Source: Armatimonadota bacterium (lineage in GTDB: Bacteria > Armatimonadota > SYMT01 > JACQGL01). From it: a stretch of 33,928 bases of DNA. Shown here piece by piece: positions 16,811 through 28,636 of the stretch. The stretch spans positions 1-33,928 of the forward strand of contig JACQGL010000154.1 of the NCBI GenBank assembly GCA_016199525.1. The letters run 5' to 3'. A model generated the notes under the pieces. It had not been told where the DNA came from and ran no database searches. It saw only the letters and a list, made by a program, of their open reading frames with translations. Every line of letters begins with the position of its first letter. Position 1 is the first letter of the stretch. The position numbers and the translations under genes are program-made.

Positions 16811-16973
16811 GAGGGACGAACCGTGCTGATAAACCGGGCAGAGGTTGGTTCCCTCCCCGGTGAGAAATAAGGAAGTAAATAGCCTACAAAGGAAGTGACG
16901 GCGCTCCGCCCGCGGTTGCAGCCTGTCATTCGGTAGCCGCAAACCCGGCGTTTTGCCTACAGGAGGGACAGCA

Positions 16974-17828
16974 ATGCTATTCCGACCTGTCTGCCCCGCC
17001 AGAGGGCGGAATCGCCGCGCCTTCAGCCTTGTCGAAGTACTGGTGGTTATTGCCATCATTGCGATCTTAGCCGCCATCCTCTTCCCGGTGTTCGCACAGG
17101 TACGCGCCAAGGCACGGCAGATCCAGTGCCTATCAAACCTGAAGCAGATAGCCCTGGGCGTGCTGATGTACATGCAGGACCACGATGATATCTTCCCATC
17201 AGGGCTTATGCTCGCTGTGCCCGGGTCCGCGTGCCTGGCAACCTCCGATCCGTGGGCGTGTATGTACGCGCACGTCCCTGCTACCGCCCGCTCTATCGCT
17301 GGCAACTGCACCGGCCCGTCGCCGCCGTTCACCTGCTCCTTCTACTACTTCCGGGACTTCACGGGACAGTTCCGCCCTTCCGTGGCCCAGCAGATCTGGT
17401 CCTATGTGAAAAGCGAGCGGGTGTTTTATGATCCGGACGACCCGACGGGCGATCGCTTTGCTTCCGGGCGCTGGGCCGGGCCGATGATGGTATCCAGCTA
17501 CATGTGGGTGGCGGGGCCGTCATTAGGCAACATGGATTGTCTTTCGAGCGCGTCACCCTTCAGCCTCGGTGTTGTTGCTGCCCCGTCCAAGCTGCAGATG
17601 GTCCAGGATGCTTGGGTCGATATGCATACCTACGGCGTCCGACAGAAACGGTGGAATATCGCATTCCTGGACGGGCACGCGAAGTTAACCCTCTATATAG
17701 ATCGGGAAGCGAAGTGCTGGTTCCAGGGCGGCGTGCGCGGCGGCCCGTGGGCCTGGAACTACTGCAATCCGCACGACCCGCAGGATGTGAGCACCCGGCT
17801 GCCCCGGCGGCCCCCCTACTGCAACTGA
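16974..17828 (+). CDS. Prepilin-type N-terminal cleavage/methylation protein (DUF1559-like)
   Basis: AGGAGGG RBS; RNRRAFSLVEVLVVIAIIAILAAILFPVFAQVRAKARQIQCLSNLKQIALGVLMYMQDHDD; C-terminal WNIAFLDGHAKL (H-X9-DG-like). Confidence 0.92.
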   Translation: MLFRPVCPARGRNRRAFSLVEVLVVIAIIAILAAILFPVFAQVRAKARQIQCLSNLKQIALGVLMYMQDHDDIFPSGLMLAVPGSACLATSDPWACMYAHVPATARSIAGNCTGPSPPFTCSFYYFRDFTGQFRPSVAQQIWSYVKSERVFYDPDDPTGDRFASGRWAGPMMVSSYMWVAGPSLGNMDCLSSASPFSLGVVAAPSKLQMVQDAWVDMHTYGVRQKRWNIAFLDGHAKLTLYIDREAKCWFQGGVRGGPWAWNYCNPHDPQDVSTRLPRRPPYCN

Positions 17829-17940
17829 CCGGTTGGGTTGGGGGGCCAGAGGGACGAACTGCCGGGGTGAGAACACCCTGCGCATGCCTCCCGATTACAT
17901 CGGAACCGGCGCAGGGTCCCGAGTAGGCCAACAGGCTCCC

Positions 17941-18393
17941 TCAATCCCTGGGGAACCGGTAGGTGAAGTAGGCGGCGACCACGAGGCCGAGGAGCACCCC
18001 CGCGGCGCCCGCGAGCAGGCGTCCCTCCATCCACCAGAAGATGCCGATGCCAATCTGAACGAGGCCGAGGAGGGTCATCAGGGCGTCGAACAGGCGCTGC
18101 CCGGAGGCTCTGGGTGCGTCCACGGGGGCCGACCCCTCCTTGAGCGGCCGATCCGTGGGGCGCACCACAGCGAGGGCCTTCAGCTCGCGCAGCCGGGCCA
18201 CCAGCTCGTTCGCCTCCTGCGGGTCGTCGCACACGAATATCAGACTGGGGATGCGGCGGACCATCTCCACGCACTCGGCGGTGCTCATCCCCGTCAGCCG
18301 TTCCAGGAACATAATCAGCGGCGCTCCCAGGGGACCCGGGTCAACCAGGTAAACGGCGTGGCGGACTCTTTCGCGGGAAGCGTGCATAGACAT
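17941..18393 (-). CDS. Hypothetical small membrane protein
   Basis: MSMHASRERVRHAVYLVDPGPLGAPLIMFLERLTGMSTAECVEMVRRIPSLIFVCDDPQEANELVARLRELKALAVVRP... then two hydrophobic segments; no family recognised with confidence. Confidence 0.6.
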   Translation of the reverse strand: MSMHASRERVRHAVYLVDPGPLGAPLIMFLERLTGMSTAECVEMVRRIPSLIFVCDDPQEANELVARLRELKALAVVRPTDRPLKEGSAPVDAPRASGQRLFDALMTLLGLVQIGIGIFWWMEGRLLAGAAGVLLGLVVAAYFTYRFPRD

Positions 18394-18460
18394 AGTGGTT
18401 AGCGATAGTGGTTGGCGCGTTGGCGGATTGGAACGTCATCTGCTCCGCGTTTATGTTGCC

Positions 18461-20479
<2,019 letters not shown>

Positions 20480-20682
20480 TGCTTGAACCCCACGTTAGCC
20501 GCGCGCAAACGCGAGTGGACATAGATTGAGGGGAGAGAACGAGAAAGCGAACGGGCGAGGAACGAGCCCTCGTCGCCGTGATAGGAACTGCCTGTTGTTG
20601 AATCATCTCCTCTTCTCGTCCATTTGCGTCCACTGGCGCCTATTTGGGACTGATCCCCTCTTGAGTGCTCGTTATTCGCGGT

Positions 20683-21258
20683 TCATCCCGTTTGCTGTTC
20701 CACGCGGCAGGCGGGGCAGAGGGACCCACGGCGCGGGTTCGGGGCGCCGCAGCGCCCGCAGACAGGGGCGCCTTCCCGGCGCGTTTGCCGCTGGCGCGCC
20801 TCTTCGGCGTAAACCTGTTCCAGCAGGCGCGCGATCTCGGGGTCGGGATGCTCCGCCTGCCGGCGGGGGACCGCCGGTTCGGCGGCTCTTGACGCCGCAG
20901 GCGGGTCCGGCGGCGTCTGCGCACTGGTTTCTCCTTGCCGCTGGCCTACTCTGGCGCGGACCTGCTGCGCGTTGACCCGGAAGCGCAGGTCTCTCACCAC
21001 TCCTTTGCCCAGCCGGCGGCGGTACTCGGCGAGCAGCCCCGGTTTTAGCAGGGAGAGCTCCTGTTCCCAGACCGAGTGATCCGTGACGATGACCAGGACG
21101 CCCTCCTGAAAGGCGACCGCGCAGGAGTGGGCCGCCGTGTGTGGGCCCGCCACATCCGGCCAGAGGGTAACGGCCATCGCCGCCCGTGCGGTGGCGGCCA
21201 GGCCCAGGGCGTCCAGCGCTTCCGGCAGGGCTTCCCCCAGCGGCTTCATGCGTCGCAT
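20683..21258 (-). CDS. DUF721 (DciA-like) protein with C-terminal zinc ribbon
   Basis: PLGEALPEALDALGLAATARAAMAVTLWPDVAGPHTAAHSCAVAFQEGVLVIVTDHSVWEQELSLLKPGLLAEYRRRLG; C-terminal CGRCGAPNPRRGSLCPAC. Confidence 0.8.
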   Translation of the reverse strand: MRRMKPLGEALPEALDALGLAATARAAMAVTLWPDVAGPHTAAHSCAVAFQEGVLVIVTDHSVWEQELSLLKPGLLAEYRRRLGKGVVRDLRFRVNAQQVRARVGQRQGETSAQTPPDPPAASRAAEPAVPRRQAEHPDPEIARLLEQVYAEEARQRQTRREGAPVCGRCGAPNPRRGSLCPACRVEQQTG

Positions 21259-21521
21259 AGATATATCCCAGTTCGGTTTGCGGGAACAGCCCTCCTCGCC
21301 GCACAGGCCGGGGCAAGGTTTCTGGTTTGGGGTTCCTCGTTTTCCAGGGATCCGGCTTCGCAGACCTTCGGGCCCGCTGGCCTCATATTCCTACTGTTAC
21401 TTGAATGCCTGGGGCCGAGAGTAAGATACCTTAACGCAGGAAACGCGCGTGCGCACGCGCGAATGATGGGTGGCCGTCGGGGTCTTCGACGGCCGGGCGT
21501 TCCGCTGCGAGGGAAGGATAG

Positions 21522-22400
21522 ATGCGACTTCGCCAGTGGCCTGGGCACGTTCTACTTATCAGCGTGCTGATTGCGGTGGCGGCCGTGCCCCGTGTGGCCC
21601 AGGGGCAGGAACCCAGCGTGCGGAAGGACGTCGTCTACGGCGAGGTGGATGGCCAGAAGCTGCTCCTCGACATCTATCCCGCCACGAAGGGAGCGGGCGC
21701 GCGCCCGGCGCTCCTCCTCATCCACGGCGGTGGATGGTCGGGAGGTAACAAAGGCGCCTACGCAGGCGTGGCCCCGCTATTCACCCGGGAAGGCTACACC
21801 GTTATCAGCGTCGGCTACCGTCTGGCTCCCAGGTATCACTACCCCGCGCAGGTAGACGATGTGCAGCGCGCCGTGCGCTGGGTGCGCGCGCACGCGAACG
21901 AGCTGAGCATTGATCCGGAGCGCATCGGCGCGCTGGGCCACTCCGCAGGCGGGCACCTCGTCCAGATGCTCGGCGTGCGGGATACGCGCGAGAACTCCGA
22001 TCCCAAACTGGCCCACTACAGCAGCCGCGTGAAGTGCGTGGTCAACGTCTTCGGCCCTACCGACCTCACCTCAACGGTCTTCCCCAACGTAACTAACGGC
22101 ATCCTCCATAACTTCCTCGGCAAGACCCGCGCCCAGGACCCCCAGGTCTACCGTGATGCCTCCCCGATCACCTTTGTGGGTAAGAGCTCCGCCCCCACCC
22201 TCTTCTGCCACGGGACGGAGGACCCACTGGTCCCGCTAAGCCAGTCCGTGCTCTGCATGGAGGCGCTGCGGCGGGCGGGTGTGGAGGCAAAGATTGTGGT
22301 CGTGGAGGGGGCCGGGCACGGCTGGGCGCCCGATAGCCCTGGCGGGGTGCAGGTCCATCAAGCCACGCTGGAGTTCCTGCGCCAGCACCTGCAGCCGTGA
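21522..22400 (+). CDS. Alpha/beta hydrolase (BD-FAE/esterase-like), secreted
   Basis: Signal-like N-terminus; LLLIHGGGWSGGNK, IGALGHSAGGHLVQML, PTLFCHGTEDPLVPLSQS, GAGHGW. Confidence 0.9.
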   Translation: MRLRQWPGHVLLISVLIAVAAVPRVAQGQEPSVRKDVVYGEVDGQKLLLDIYPATKGAGARPALLLIHGGGWSGGNKGAYAGVAPLFTREGYTVISVGYRLAPRYHYPAQVDDVQRAVRWVRAHANELSIDPERIGALGHSAGGHLVQMLGVRDTRENSDPKLAHYSSRVKCVVNVFGPTDLTSTVFPNVTNGILHNFLGKTRAQDPQVYRDASPITFVGKSSAPTLFCHGTEDPLVPLSQSVLCMEALRRAGVEAKIVVVEGAGHGWAPDSPGGVQVHQATLEFLRQHLQP

Positions 22401-22414
22401 ATCCCGGCCCCTCC

Positions 22415-23446
22415 CTACCGCAAACCCATTAGATTCCGCAGGATGAACAGCTCCAGCCCCTCGTAGTCGCGACGATCGACGAAGTCCTGCCACTCCTGGC
22501 GGTCGATGCGGCGGCTGACCTCCACCAGCTGTGAGAAGATCTCTTTGCTGTTCTGGAGGTGCTTCCACGCCAGGTCAAACGGCTGGGTGCGCATCGCCTT
22601 CACATCCAGGCCCACCCACTCGCCGTTCTGCCCGTAGTTAGCGCGCTCCAGCACGTTCACCTGGTTGAACGCCCGCCGCAGGTCCACCGTTCCGAACGTC
22701 TTGTCCTGATCGAACTTCAGGCCGTTCTGATCGTTCAGGTGCACGGACCAGAGCTTGCCGTGCCAGAGGGCGAACGCCATCTCATCACTGGGGTCAAGGC
22801 CCGCCAGGACGCAGTGGGCGCTCTCGATGAGCACGCCGGCGCGCGTGGGGTCTACGGTGCGGTAGCAGAGGGAGAGGAAGTGGCCGGTGGTGGGCATGTA
22901 CATCAGGTCCATCGGCTCATTAGGCTTCATCTCGCCCAGGATACGGATTTCGGGGTCGTATTCGAGCAGGGCGTTAGCGTAGTCAAGCATCCGCTGGAAG
23001 GAGGCGCGGGCGTCCTTGCTCTCACGGATGTAGGTCCCCTCGCGGGCGGGCCACCAGACGATGTCCCGCGTGCCGATGATGCGCGCGATGTCTACGGCGC
23101 GCTTGCTGCGATCCAGGGCGTACTGCCGCTCGTCGGCGCGGTTGCTGGTGACCGGTCCGTCCGCGGTACGGGGATCTTCCCAAAGTCTCGGGGCGATAAA
23201 TTCCGCCGCCAGACCCTGGTCGTCCAGCATCTGTTTCACCTGGCGGACGCCCCGCTCCAGCTGGCCGGCGGGCAGGTCGGCGGGGACCACGTCATCATCG
23301 TGGAACTGGATGCCCTGGAAACCCAGGCGGACGGCGATGTCCAGCTTCTCGGTGAACTCGCGCGTCGGCCGCACGGGCGGCCCGAACGGGTCCGCGCCTT
23401 CGTGCAGGTTCCAGGGGCCAAACGAAAAGCGGTACTGACCGGGCAT
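22415..23446 (-). CDS. Xylose isomerase-like TIM barrel protein
   Basis: YRFSFGPWNLHEGADPFGPPVRPTREFTEKLDIAVRLGFQGIQFHDDDVVP...VWWPAREGTY...ILGEMKPNEPMDLMYMPTTGH...SVHLNDQNGLKFDQDKTFG: sugar isomerase metal and substrate motifs. Confidence 0.8.
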   Translation of the reverse strand: MPGQYRFSFGPWNLHEGADPFGPPVRPTREFTEKLDIAVRLGFQGIQFHDDDVVPADLPAGQLERGVRQVKQMLDDQGLAAEFIAPRLWEDPRTADGPVTSNRADERQYALDRSKRAVDIARIIGTRDIVWWPAREGTYIRESKDARASFQRMLDYANALLEYDPEIRILGEMKPNEPMDLMYMPTTGHFLSLCYRTVDPTRAGVLIESAHCVLAGLDPSDEMAFALWHGKLWSVHLNDQNGLKFDQDKTFGTVDLRRAFNQVNVLERANYGQNGEWVGLDVKAMRTQPFDLAWKHLQNSKEIFSQLVEVSRRIDRQEWQDFVDRRDYEGLELFILRNLMGLR

Positions 23447-23812
23447 GGAACACCTCCTTCTTGCAGCGGCAGAGACACCTGGGATAAGTCAGGCGCCAGG
23501 GAGGGAGGAACCTGCGTCCTGAGAGTGCAGAGTGCGGATTTCAGACAGCCACCGGAACGCGGGGAAGGGAAATGGAACAGTGGGTATATGCCAGTTTGCG
23601 CCGAAAGACGTTGTGAATGGCGTGCAGATGACGCACGTGGAACGGCGCGCCGTGGCGGGACGCCGGAGTTGGATCAGAAACAGGGGGTGAGAGGCAGCGC
23701 GCGTCCGACGTGCGACTCTCAACGGTGCAGGTCGGTATAGTTTCCTTACTCCTCCTGTAACATCTACACCTCTGTAGCCGCTAGAATATTCTTTACTCTC
23801 CCATTCCCCCGC

Positions 23813-24511
23813 TCACAAATGGCCGTGGCGCTGCCACACCACGCTGCCCAGGATGCGCTCGATGGCGGGCCCGAAGCTGCCGATAGCGCTCTGCGGGGCG
23901 GTCACGGTTACCTGGTAGGCGAACGCGCCGCTCCCGAAAAACAGAGTGTGCATCTCCCACAGTTGCGCATCACTGCCTGGGACACCCATGGTTCGGATAC
24001 GCAGGGCGGGGATGCCGGAAACCATCACCCGCCGCCGGTCGAACCCGTCGCCGACGAGACGGGCGCGCAGGGCGGCGTCCTCCTCCGCGCGGCGCAGCCA
24101 GGCAGGCGGCGCCAGCGCCCTGGGCGACTGAAAGCGCTGCACGAACAGACTCGCCCGCGGCGGTTGGAACTGGGCCAGCGCCATCGGCTGCATCTCCAGA
24201 TTGCCGACCGGTCGGGCGGCCCGCTGCCCGAACAGGGGCGTTATCTGCCACCGGACGGGGTACTCGAAGGAGAGGCCCTCTTCGGTGAGGTCGAACCGCC
24301 GCCACTGCTCGCGCGGCCAGTCAATGGGGAGGGCGCGCTCCAGGCGCAATGGGGGTCCCGCAGGCGCCCGGGATGATCGCCGGCTGGGGGACCAGGGCCC
24401 CCACATCCACACCATCAAGACGACGCCAAGCGCGAACAGCCCGCGGCCCAGCCAGCGCCACGCGTTGGCCTTCGGTTTCGCCTGCCCCACCACTCCCCGC
24501 CGGTTGCCCAT
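23813..24511 (-). CDS. Hypothetical membrane-anchored protein
   Basis: One N-terminal TM segment (WLGRGLFALGVVLMVWMW) followed by an extracytoplasmic domain; GC-codon bias consistent with coding. Confidence 0.6.
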   Translation of the reverse strand: MGNRRGVVGQAKPKANAWRWLGRGLFALGVVLMVWMWGPWSPSRRSSRAPAGPPLRLERALPIDWPREQWRRFDLTEEGLSFEYPVRWQITPLFGQRAARPVGNLEMQPMALAQFQPPRASLFVQRFQSPRALAPPAWLRRAEEDAALRARLVGDGFDRRRVMVSGIPALRIRTMGVPGSDAQLWEMHTLFFGSGAFAYQVTVTAPQSAIGSFGPAIERILGSVVWQRHGHL

Positions 24512-24812
24512 CGAAGTTCAGTATAGCGTGGCGCGGCGCACGGCGACAGGCAGAGGCAGGATTCTATATCCCAAGCGACCAGAAGGCAGGTGCCCCACAG
24601 TGCCAGGAGACTGCCCTATCCCTGGCGGGACCTTAGGTTCGATCTGCTCAAGCGAAACCTCCACCGGCGCAGCCAGGCAAGCATGTATCGGTTGCGGGCG
24701 GTTTGCCAGAGCCCCATCCCCTCGGGGAGAAGGGAAACCACGCGTGTGTCCGGTAATGCCCTCTTCCCCGGGAGGGGGCCAGAGGCTTAGGTTCGCCGTC
24801 GGGGCCGCTGTC

Positions 24813-26498
24813 CTACCCCTCTCGCCCCGTAACAGCGAGCCCCTGCCCGTTCCCGCTCACGGGGACGGCCTCCAGGCGCGCCTCGCGGTAGGCAATCATC
24901 GCCTCTACCAACCCCCGGAAGAGCGGGTGAGCACGGTTCGGCCGGCTCTTGAATTCAGGGTGGAACTGGCTGGCAATGAAGAATGGATGCACGCTCGACG
25001 GCAATTCGATCATCTCCACCAACACGTTGTCGGGCGAAGTACCGGAGAAGATCATGCCGTGGCCGTAGAGGATCTGGCGGTACTCGTTGTTCACCTCGTA
25101 GCGGTGGCGGTGGCGCTCGCCAACTTCGGTGACCCCATACAGGCGATGCGCCAGCGTCCCCTCACGGATCCGGCACGGGTAAGAGCCCAGACGCATCGTG
25201 CCGCCCTTCCAACGCACCGTCTCCTGGCTCGGCATTAGGTGGATGACGGGATGCGGTGTGGGGCGGATCGCCTCCTCATCGAATTCAGTGCTGTTCGCGT
25301 TCTGCAGCCCGCAAACGTGCCGGGCGAATTCCACCACCGCCATCTGGAGGCCCAGACAAAGGCCGAGATACGGAATGCGCTGCTCGCGTGCATAGCGAAT
25401 GGCGGCGATCTTCCCCTCCGCGCCGCGGCTGCCAAAGCCTCCCGTGACGATGATCCCGTCCACCCCCTCGAGCAGCGCGGGCGCCGTCGCCGGGGTGACT
25501 TCGGCGGCTTCCACCCAGCGGATGTTCACTCGCGCGTAGTTGGCGATGCCTCCGTGGCGCACCGCCTCCTGCACGGAGATATAGGCGTCCCCGTTTTCCG
25601 TGTACTTGCCCACAATCGCCAGGTCCACATTGTAGCGGGGGTTTTCGATGCGGCGCACCATCTCCTCCCACTGGGAGAGATCCGCGAGGCGGCTTTCCAG
25701 CCCCAGCCGGCGGATGACCAGGTTAGCAAAGCCCCCCGCCTCGAAGCGGAGCGGAATCTCGTAGATGTTCTGCGTATCCTGGGCATCGATGACGGCGTCC
25801 ACATCCACATCGCAGAACAGGGCGATCTTCTCTTTCATCTCGCGGGTGAGCGGCGCCTTGGACCGACACACGAGCACATCCGGCTGGATGCCCATCTCGC
25901 GCAGCGCCATCACGCTGTGCTGGGTGGGCTTCGTCTTCACCTCTCCCCAGGGGCTCACGGCGGGGACCAGGGTCACGTGCACGTAGAGGACGTGGCCCGG
26001 GCCCACGTCCTTGCGGAACTGCCGGATGGCTTCCAGGAACGGCTGGCCTTCGATGTCGCCCACGGTGCCGCCCACCTCGATGATGAGCACGTCCGGATTA
26101 CTCTCCACAGCCAGGGCGCGGATGCGGGATTTGATCTCGTTGGTGATGTGAGGGATCACCTGCACGGTTCCGCCCAGATACTCGCCCCGTCGCTCCTTCT
26201 CGATGACAGCGGCGTAAACCAGGCCGGTGGTGACGTTGGACATCCGCGTGAGGTTCACGTCCACGAACCGTTCGTAGTGGCCCAGGTCGAGGTCCGTTTC
26301 CGCGCGGTCGTCGGTGACAAACACCTCTCCGTGCTGGTAGGGGTTCATCGTGCCCGCGTCCACGTTCAGATAGGGGTCAATTTTCATCATTGAGACACTG
26401 AAGCCGCGGTTCCGGAGCAGCCGACCCAGGCTGGCGGTGGTAATTCCCTTGCCAATGGACGATACCACCCCACCGGTAACGAATACGTACCTGGTCAT
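24813..26498 (-). CDS. pyrG: CTP synthase
   Basis: [78 protein letters not shown]; GATase [19 protein letters not shown]. Confidence 0.98.
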   Translation of the reverse strand: MTRYVFVTGGVVSSIGKGITTASLGRLLRNRGFSVSMMKIDPYLNVDAGTMNPYQHGEVFVTDDRAETDLDLGHYERFVDVNLTRMSNVTTGLVYAAVIEKERRGEYLGGTVQVIPHITNEIKSRIRALAVESNPDVLIIEVGGTVGDIEGQPFLEAIRQFRKDVGPGHVLYVHVTLVPAVSPWGEVKTKPTQHSVMALREMGIQPDVLVCRSKAPLTREMKEKIALFCDVDVDAVIDAQDTQNIYEIPLRFEAGGFANLVIRRLGLESRLADLSQWEEMVRRIENPRYNVDLAIVGKYTENGDAYISVQEAVRHGGIANYARVNIRWVEAAEVTPATAPALLEGVDGIIVTGGFGSRGAEGKIAAIRYAREQRIPYLGLCLGLQMAVVEFARHVCGLQNANSTEFDEEAIRPTPHPVIHLMPSQETVRWKGGTMRLGSYPCRIREGTLAHRLYGVTEVGERHRHRYEVNNEYRQILYGHGMIFSGTSPDNVLVEMIELPSSVHPFFIASQFHPEFKSRPNRAHPLFRGLVEAMIAYREARLEAVPVSGNGQGLAVTGREG

Positions 26499-26636
26499 TG
26501 CTGGACTCCTCTCCGGATGAAGCGCAGGCATCCCATACCCATACGGGACCGTAAGGTCGGGCCGTATGGCTTGCCTGCACGCCGCACTCTTCCCGCGTCC
26601 CGAAAGCCTTCGGGGCGCTCCAGGAAGCCTCCCCCG

Positions 26637-27581
26637 TTACTTTAGCCCCGCCGGCTTCAACACGTGGACCACCGGCCGCGTGTTGTTCAAAGTGGAGCGG
26701 TAAACGGTCTCTGTGTCTTGATTCAGAGACTTCACATCCGCAAACTGAACCGTGAACGACTCCACGGGCTGGAGCACCCTCGCCAGATCCGGGGCCGTGC
26801 CGCCGGTTCGGTAGTGCATTGGAATCACCAGGCGTGGGTTCAGCTGTTCCACCACCTGGCGCGCTTCCGCGGGGCCGATGGTGAACGTCCCCCCCACGGG
26901 TACCAGGAGGACGTCTACCCGCCCGATGGCCGCCACCTGCTCCGGCGTCAGGATATGGCCCAGATCGCCCAGGTGGACGAGCCGCGTTCCGTCCATAGCC
27001 ACGATGAACACCGTGTTCGGACCTCTCTCCGCGCCCTGCCTCGTATCGTGATAGGTGCTCACGTGGGAGATGGTCACCTTCCCACGCCGGGCGACGGCTG
27101 ATCCAGCGTCGAGCACGGTAAGTGTCTGGCCCGGAAACGCCCGGACCGCGGCGCGGTAGTTGTGGTCGCGGTGGTCGTGGCTGATGGTCACGAACTGCGC
27201 CTGCAGGTCCAGCGGTGCGTAGCCAGTAAACCGGTGGTCGTAGGGATCGGTAACCGCGCTCACCCTATCGTTCCCGCTGCCGGCGGTGATCAAGAAGCAG
27301 GCGTGCCCCCAGTACTGGATACTGAACAGGGGCGCTTCGTCCCGTGGGGCGCCGGGGGAAGGACCCGCCGGCAGATTGGCTGCCGTAGCCCCATCCGCAC
27401 CTGCGGGTGGCCGGTTAGCCACTGCTCCCGCGCCACCGGTGGAGGTGCCGGGCCCTGTCTCTGGAGCAGCGGCGGGGCTCGCGGGCCGCCGCGCGAGCGA
27501 CTGGAGCACGATCGCCAGCACGACGACTACCAGGGCCACCACCCCCGCCGCAATGGCAATTGGTTTAGTTCGTTCGGACAT
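26637..27581 (-). CDS. MBL-fold metallo-hydrolase (UlaG/YtnP-like), N-terminally anchored
   Basis: N-terminal TM; YWGHACFLITAGSGNDRV, VTISHDHRDHNY, LVHLGDLGHILTPEQV, LNPRLVIPMHYRT. Confidence 0.88.
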   Translation of the reverse strand: MSERTKPIAIAAGVVALVVVVLAIVLQSLARRPASPAAAPETGPGTSTGGAGAVANRPPAGADGATAANLPAGPSPGAPRDEAPLFSIQYWGHACFLITAGSGNDRVSAVTDPYDHRFTGYAPLDLQAQFVTISHDHRDHNYRAAVRAFPGQTLTVLDAGSAVARRGKVTISHVSTYHDTRQGAERGPNTVFIVAMDGTRLVHLGDLGHILTPEQVAAIGRVDVLLVPVGGTFTIGPAEARQVVEQLNPRLVIPMHYRTGGTAPDLARVLQPVESFTVQFADVKSLNQDTETVYRSTLNNTRPVVHVLKPAGLK

Positions 27582-27641
27582 CGGTCTTCCTCTCGCTCTT
27601 CGGCGTCCGGTTTGGGCCCCGCAACCATCTCTCGCCCGCCG

Positions 27642-28502
27642 CTATCCGCCCGCGCGCCCCGCAGTCCCGAAAGCTTTCGGGACGCCAGGACGCCGCACTT
27701 GACGGGCTGCTTCCCATTCCTCCACCAGGGGCGGCAAGCCGGCGAGGGAGGGCAGAACCACGTCCGGCTGGCACTCCTCCGGAAGGCCGGGCACCTCCTC
27801 CGCCCTCGTCACCCCGGTTAGGACCAGGGCGGTGCGCATGCCCAGTCGTTTGGCGCCCAGGATGTCGGTCTCAGCACGGTCCCCCACCATCAATGCCTCC
27901 TCCGGCGCCGCGCCCGTTACGCTCAGGATGAGCCGCCAGGGGTGGGTCTCCGGCTTGCCAACCGTCACCGGTTCCACACCCGTGGCGCAGGCCAGCGCGG
28001 CGACCATCGCGCCGCCGCCGGGGATTTCGCGCCCCCCCTCGATCGGGTAAGTTGCATCGCGGTTGGTGGCGATGAACGCCGCCCCACCGCGCACCTGGTC
28101 GTAGGCCCGTGCCAGCCGCGCGTAGGTGAGCTTGCGGTCGAGCCCCACGACCACGTAGTCCGCCTGCTCCTCCGTATCGTCGGGGAGGACCCGCAGCCCC
28201 GCGAGCGCCAGCTCCTCCGCCATACCCTCCTCGCCGATGGTGTAGACCGTTCGCCCGGCGGCCCCGCGCTCGCTCAGGTAGCAACCGGTGACGTGGGAGG
28301 AGGTCACCACCTGGTCCGGCCGCGCGGGTATGCCCATGCGCGCCAGTTTCTGCGCGTAGTGGCGCCGCGAACGGGTGGAATTGTTGGTGAGAAAGAAGAG
28401 CGAGTAGCTGCGCTGGGAGAGGAGGTTCAGGGAGGGGACGGCTCCGGGGACGGGCGTTTCTCCCCGGTAGACGACGCCGTCCAGATCAAGAACAATGACC
28501 AA
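27642..28502 (-). CDS. HAD-IIA family hydrolase (NagD-like)
   Basis: TTG start with AAGGAG upstream; LVIVLDLDGVVYRGETPVPGAV, FFLTNNSTRSRRHYAQKLARMGI, FIATNRDATYPIEGGREIPGGGAMVAAL, LMVGDRAETDILGAKRLGMRTALVLTG. Confidence 0.92.
   Translation of the reverse strand: MVIVLDLDGVVYRGETPVPGAVPSLNLLSQRSYSLFFLTNNSTRSRRHYAQKLARMGIPARPDQVVTSSHVTGCYLSERGAAGRTVYTIGEEGMAEELALAGLRVLPDDTEEQADYVVVGLDRKLTYARLARAYDQVRGGAAFIATNRDATYPIEGGREIPGGGAMVAALACATGVEPVTVGKPETHPWRLILSVTGAAPEEALMVGDRAETDILGAKRLGMRTALVLTGVTRAEEVPGLPEECQPDVVLPSLAGLPPLVEEWEAARQVRRPGVPKAFGTAGRAGG
27664..27683. repeat. 20-bp perfect palindrome, member of a dispersed TCCCGAAAGCnTTCGGGA repeat family
   Basis: GTCCCGAAAGCTTTCGGGAC; related copies at 8606-8623 (TCCCGAAAGCATTCGGGA) and 26598-26615 (TCCCGAAAGCCTTCGGGG). 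Confidence 0.8.
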
Positions 28503-28636
28503 ATGCCGCTCCTTGCAGGGGGAATTTTGAATATGATAACCCGCCGTGGCGGGGGCGTCAAGGGAACGCAGGGCTTGCTTGCCGGAAACCGGAGCACGCG
28601 GAGGGCGGGTCTGGATGCCGCCGTCCGCATTCGGCA

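Noticed and set aside
22559-23740. 393-aa + ORF opposite the xylose-isomerase-like gene
   Set aside because: Antisense shadow ORF; no recognisable motifs, whereas the minus strand shows conserved TIM-barrel motifs.
25239-26393. 384-aa ORF on + opposite pyrG
   Set aside because: Antisense shadow of a clearly conserved CTP synthase gene.
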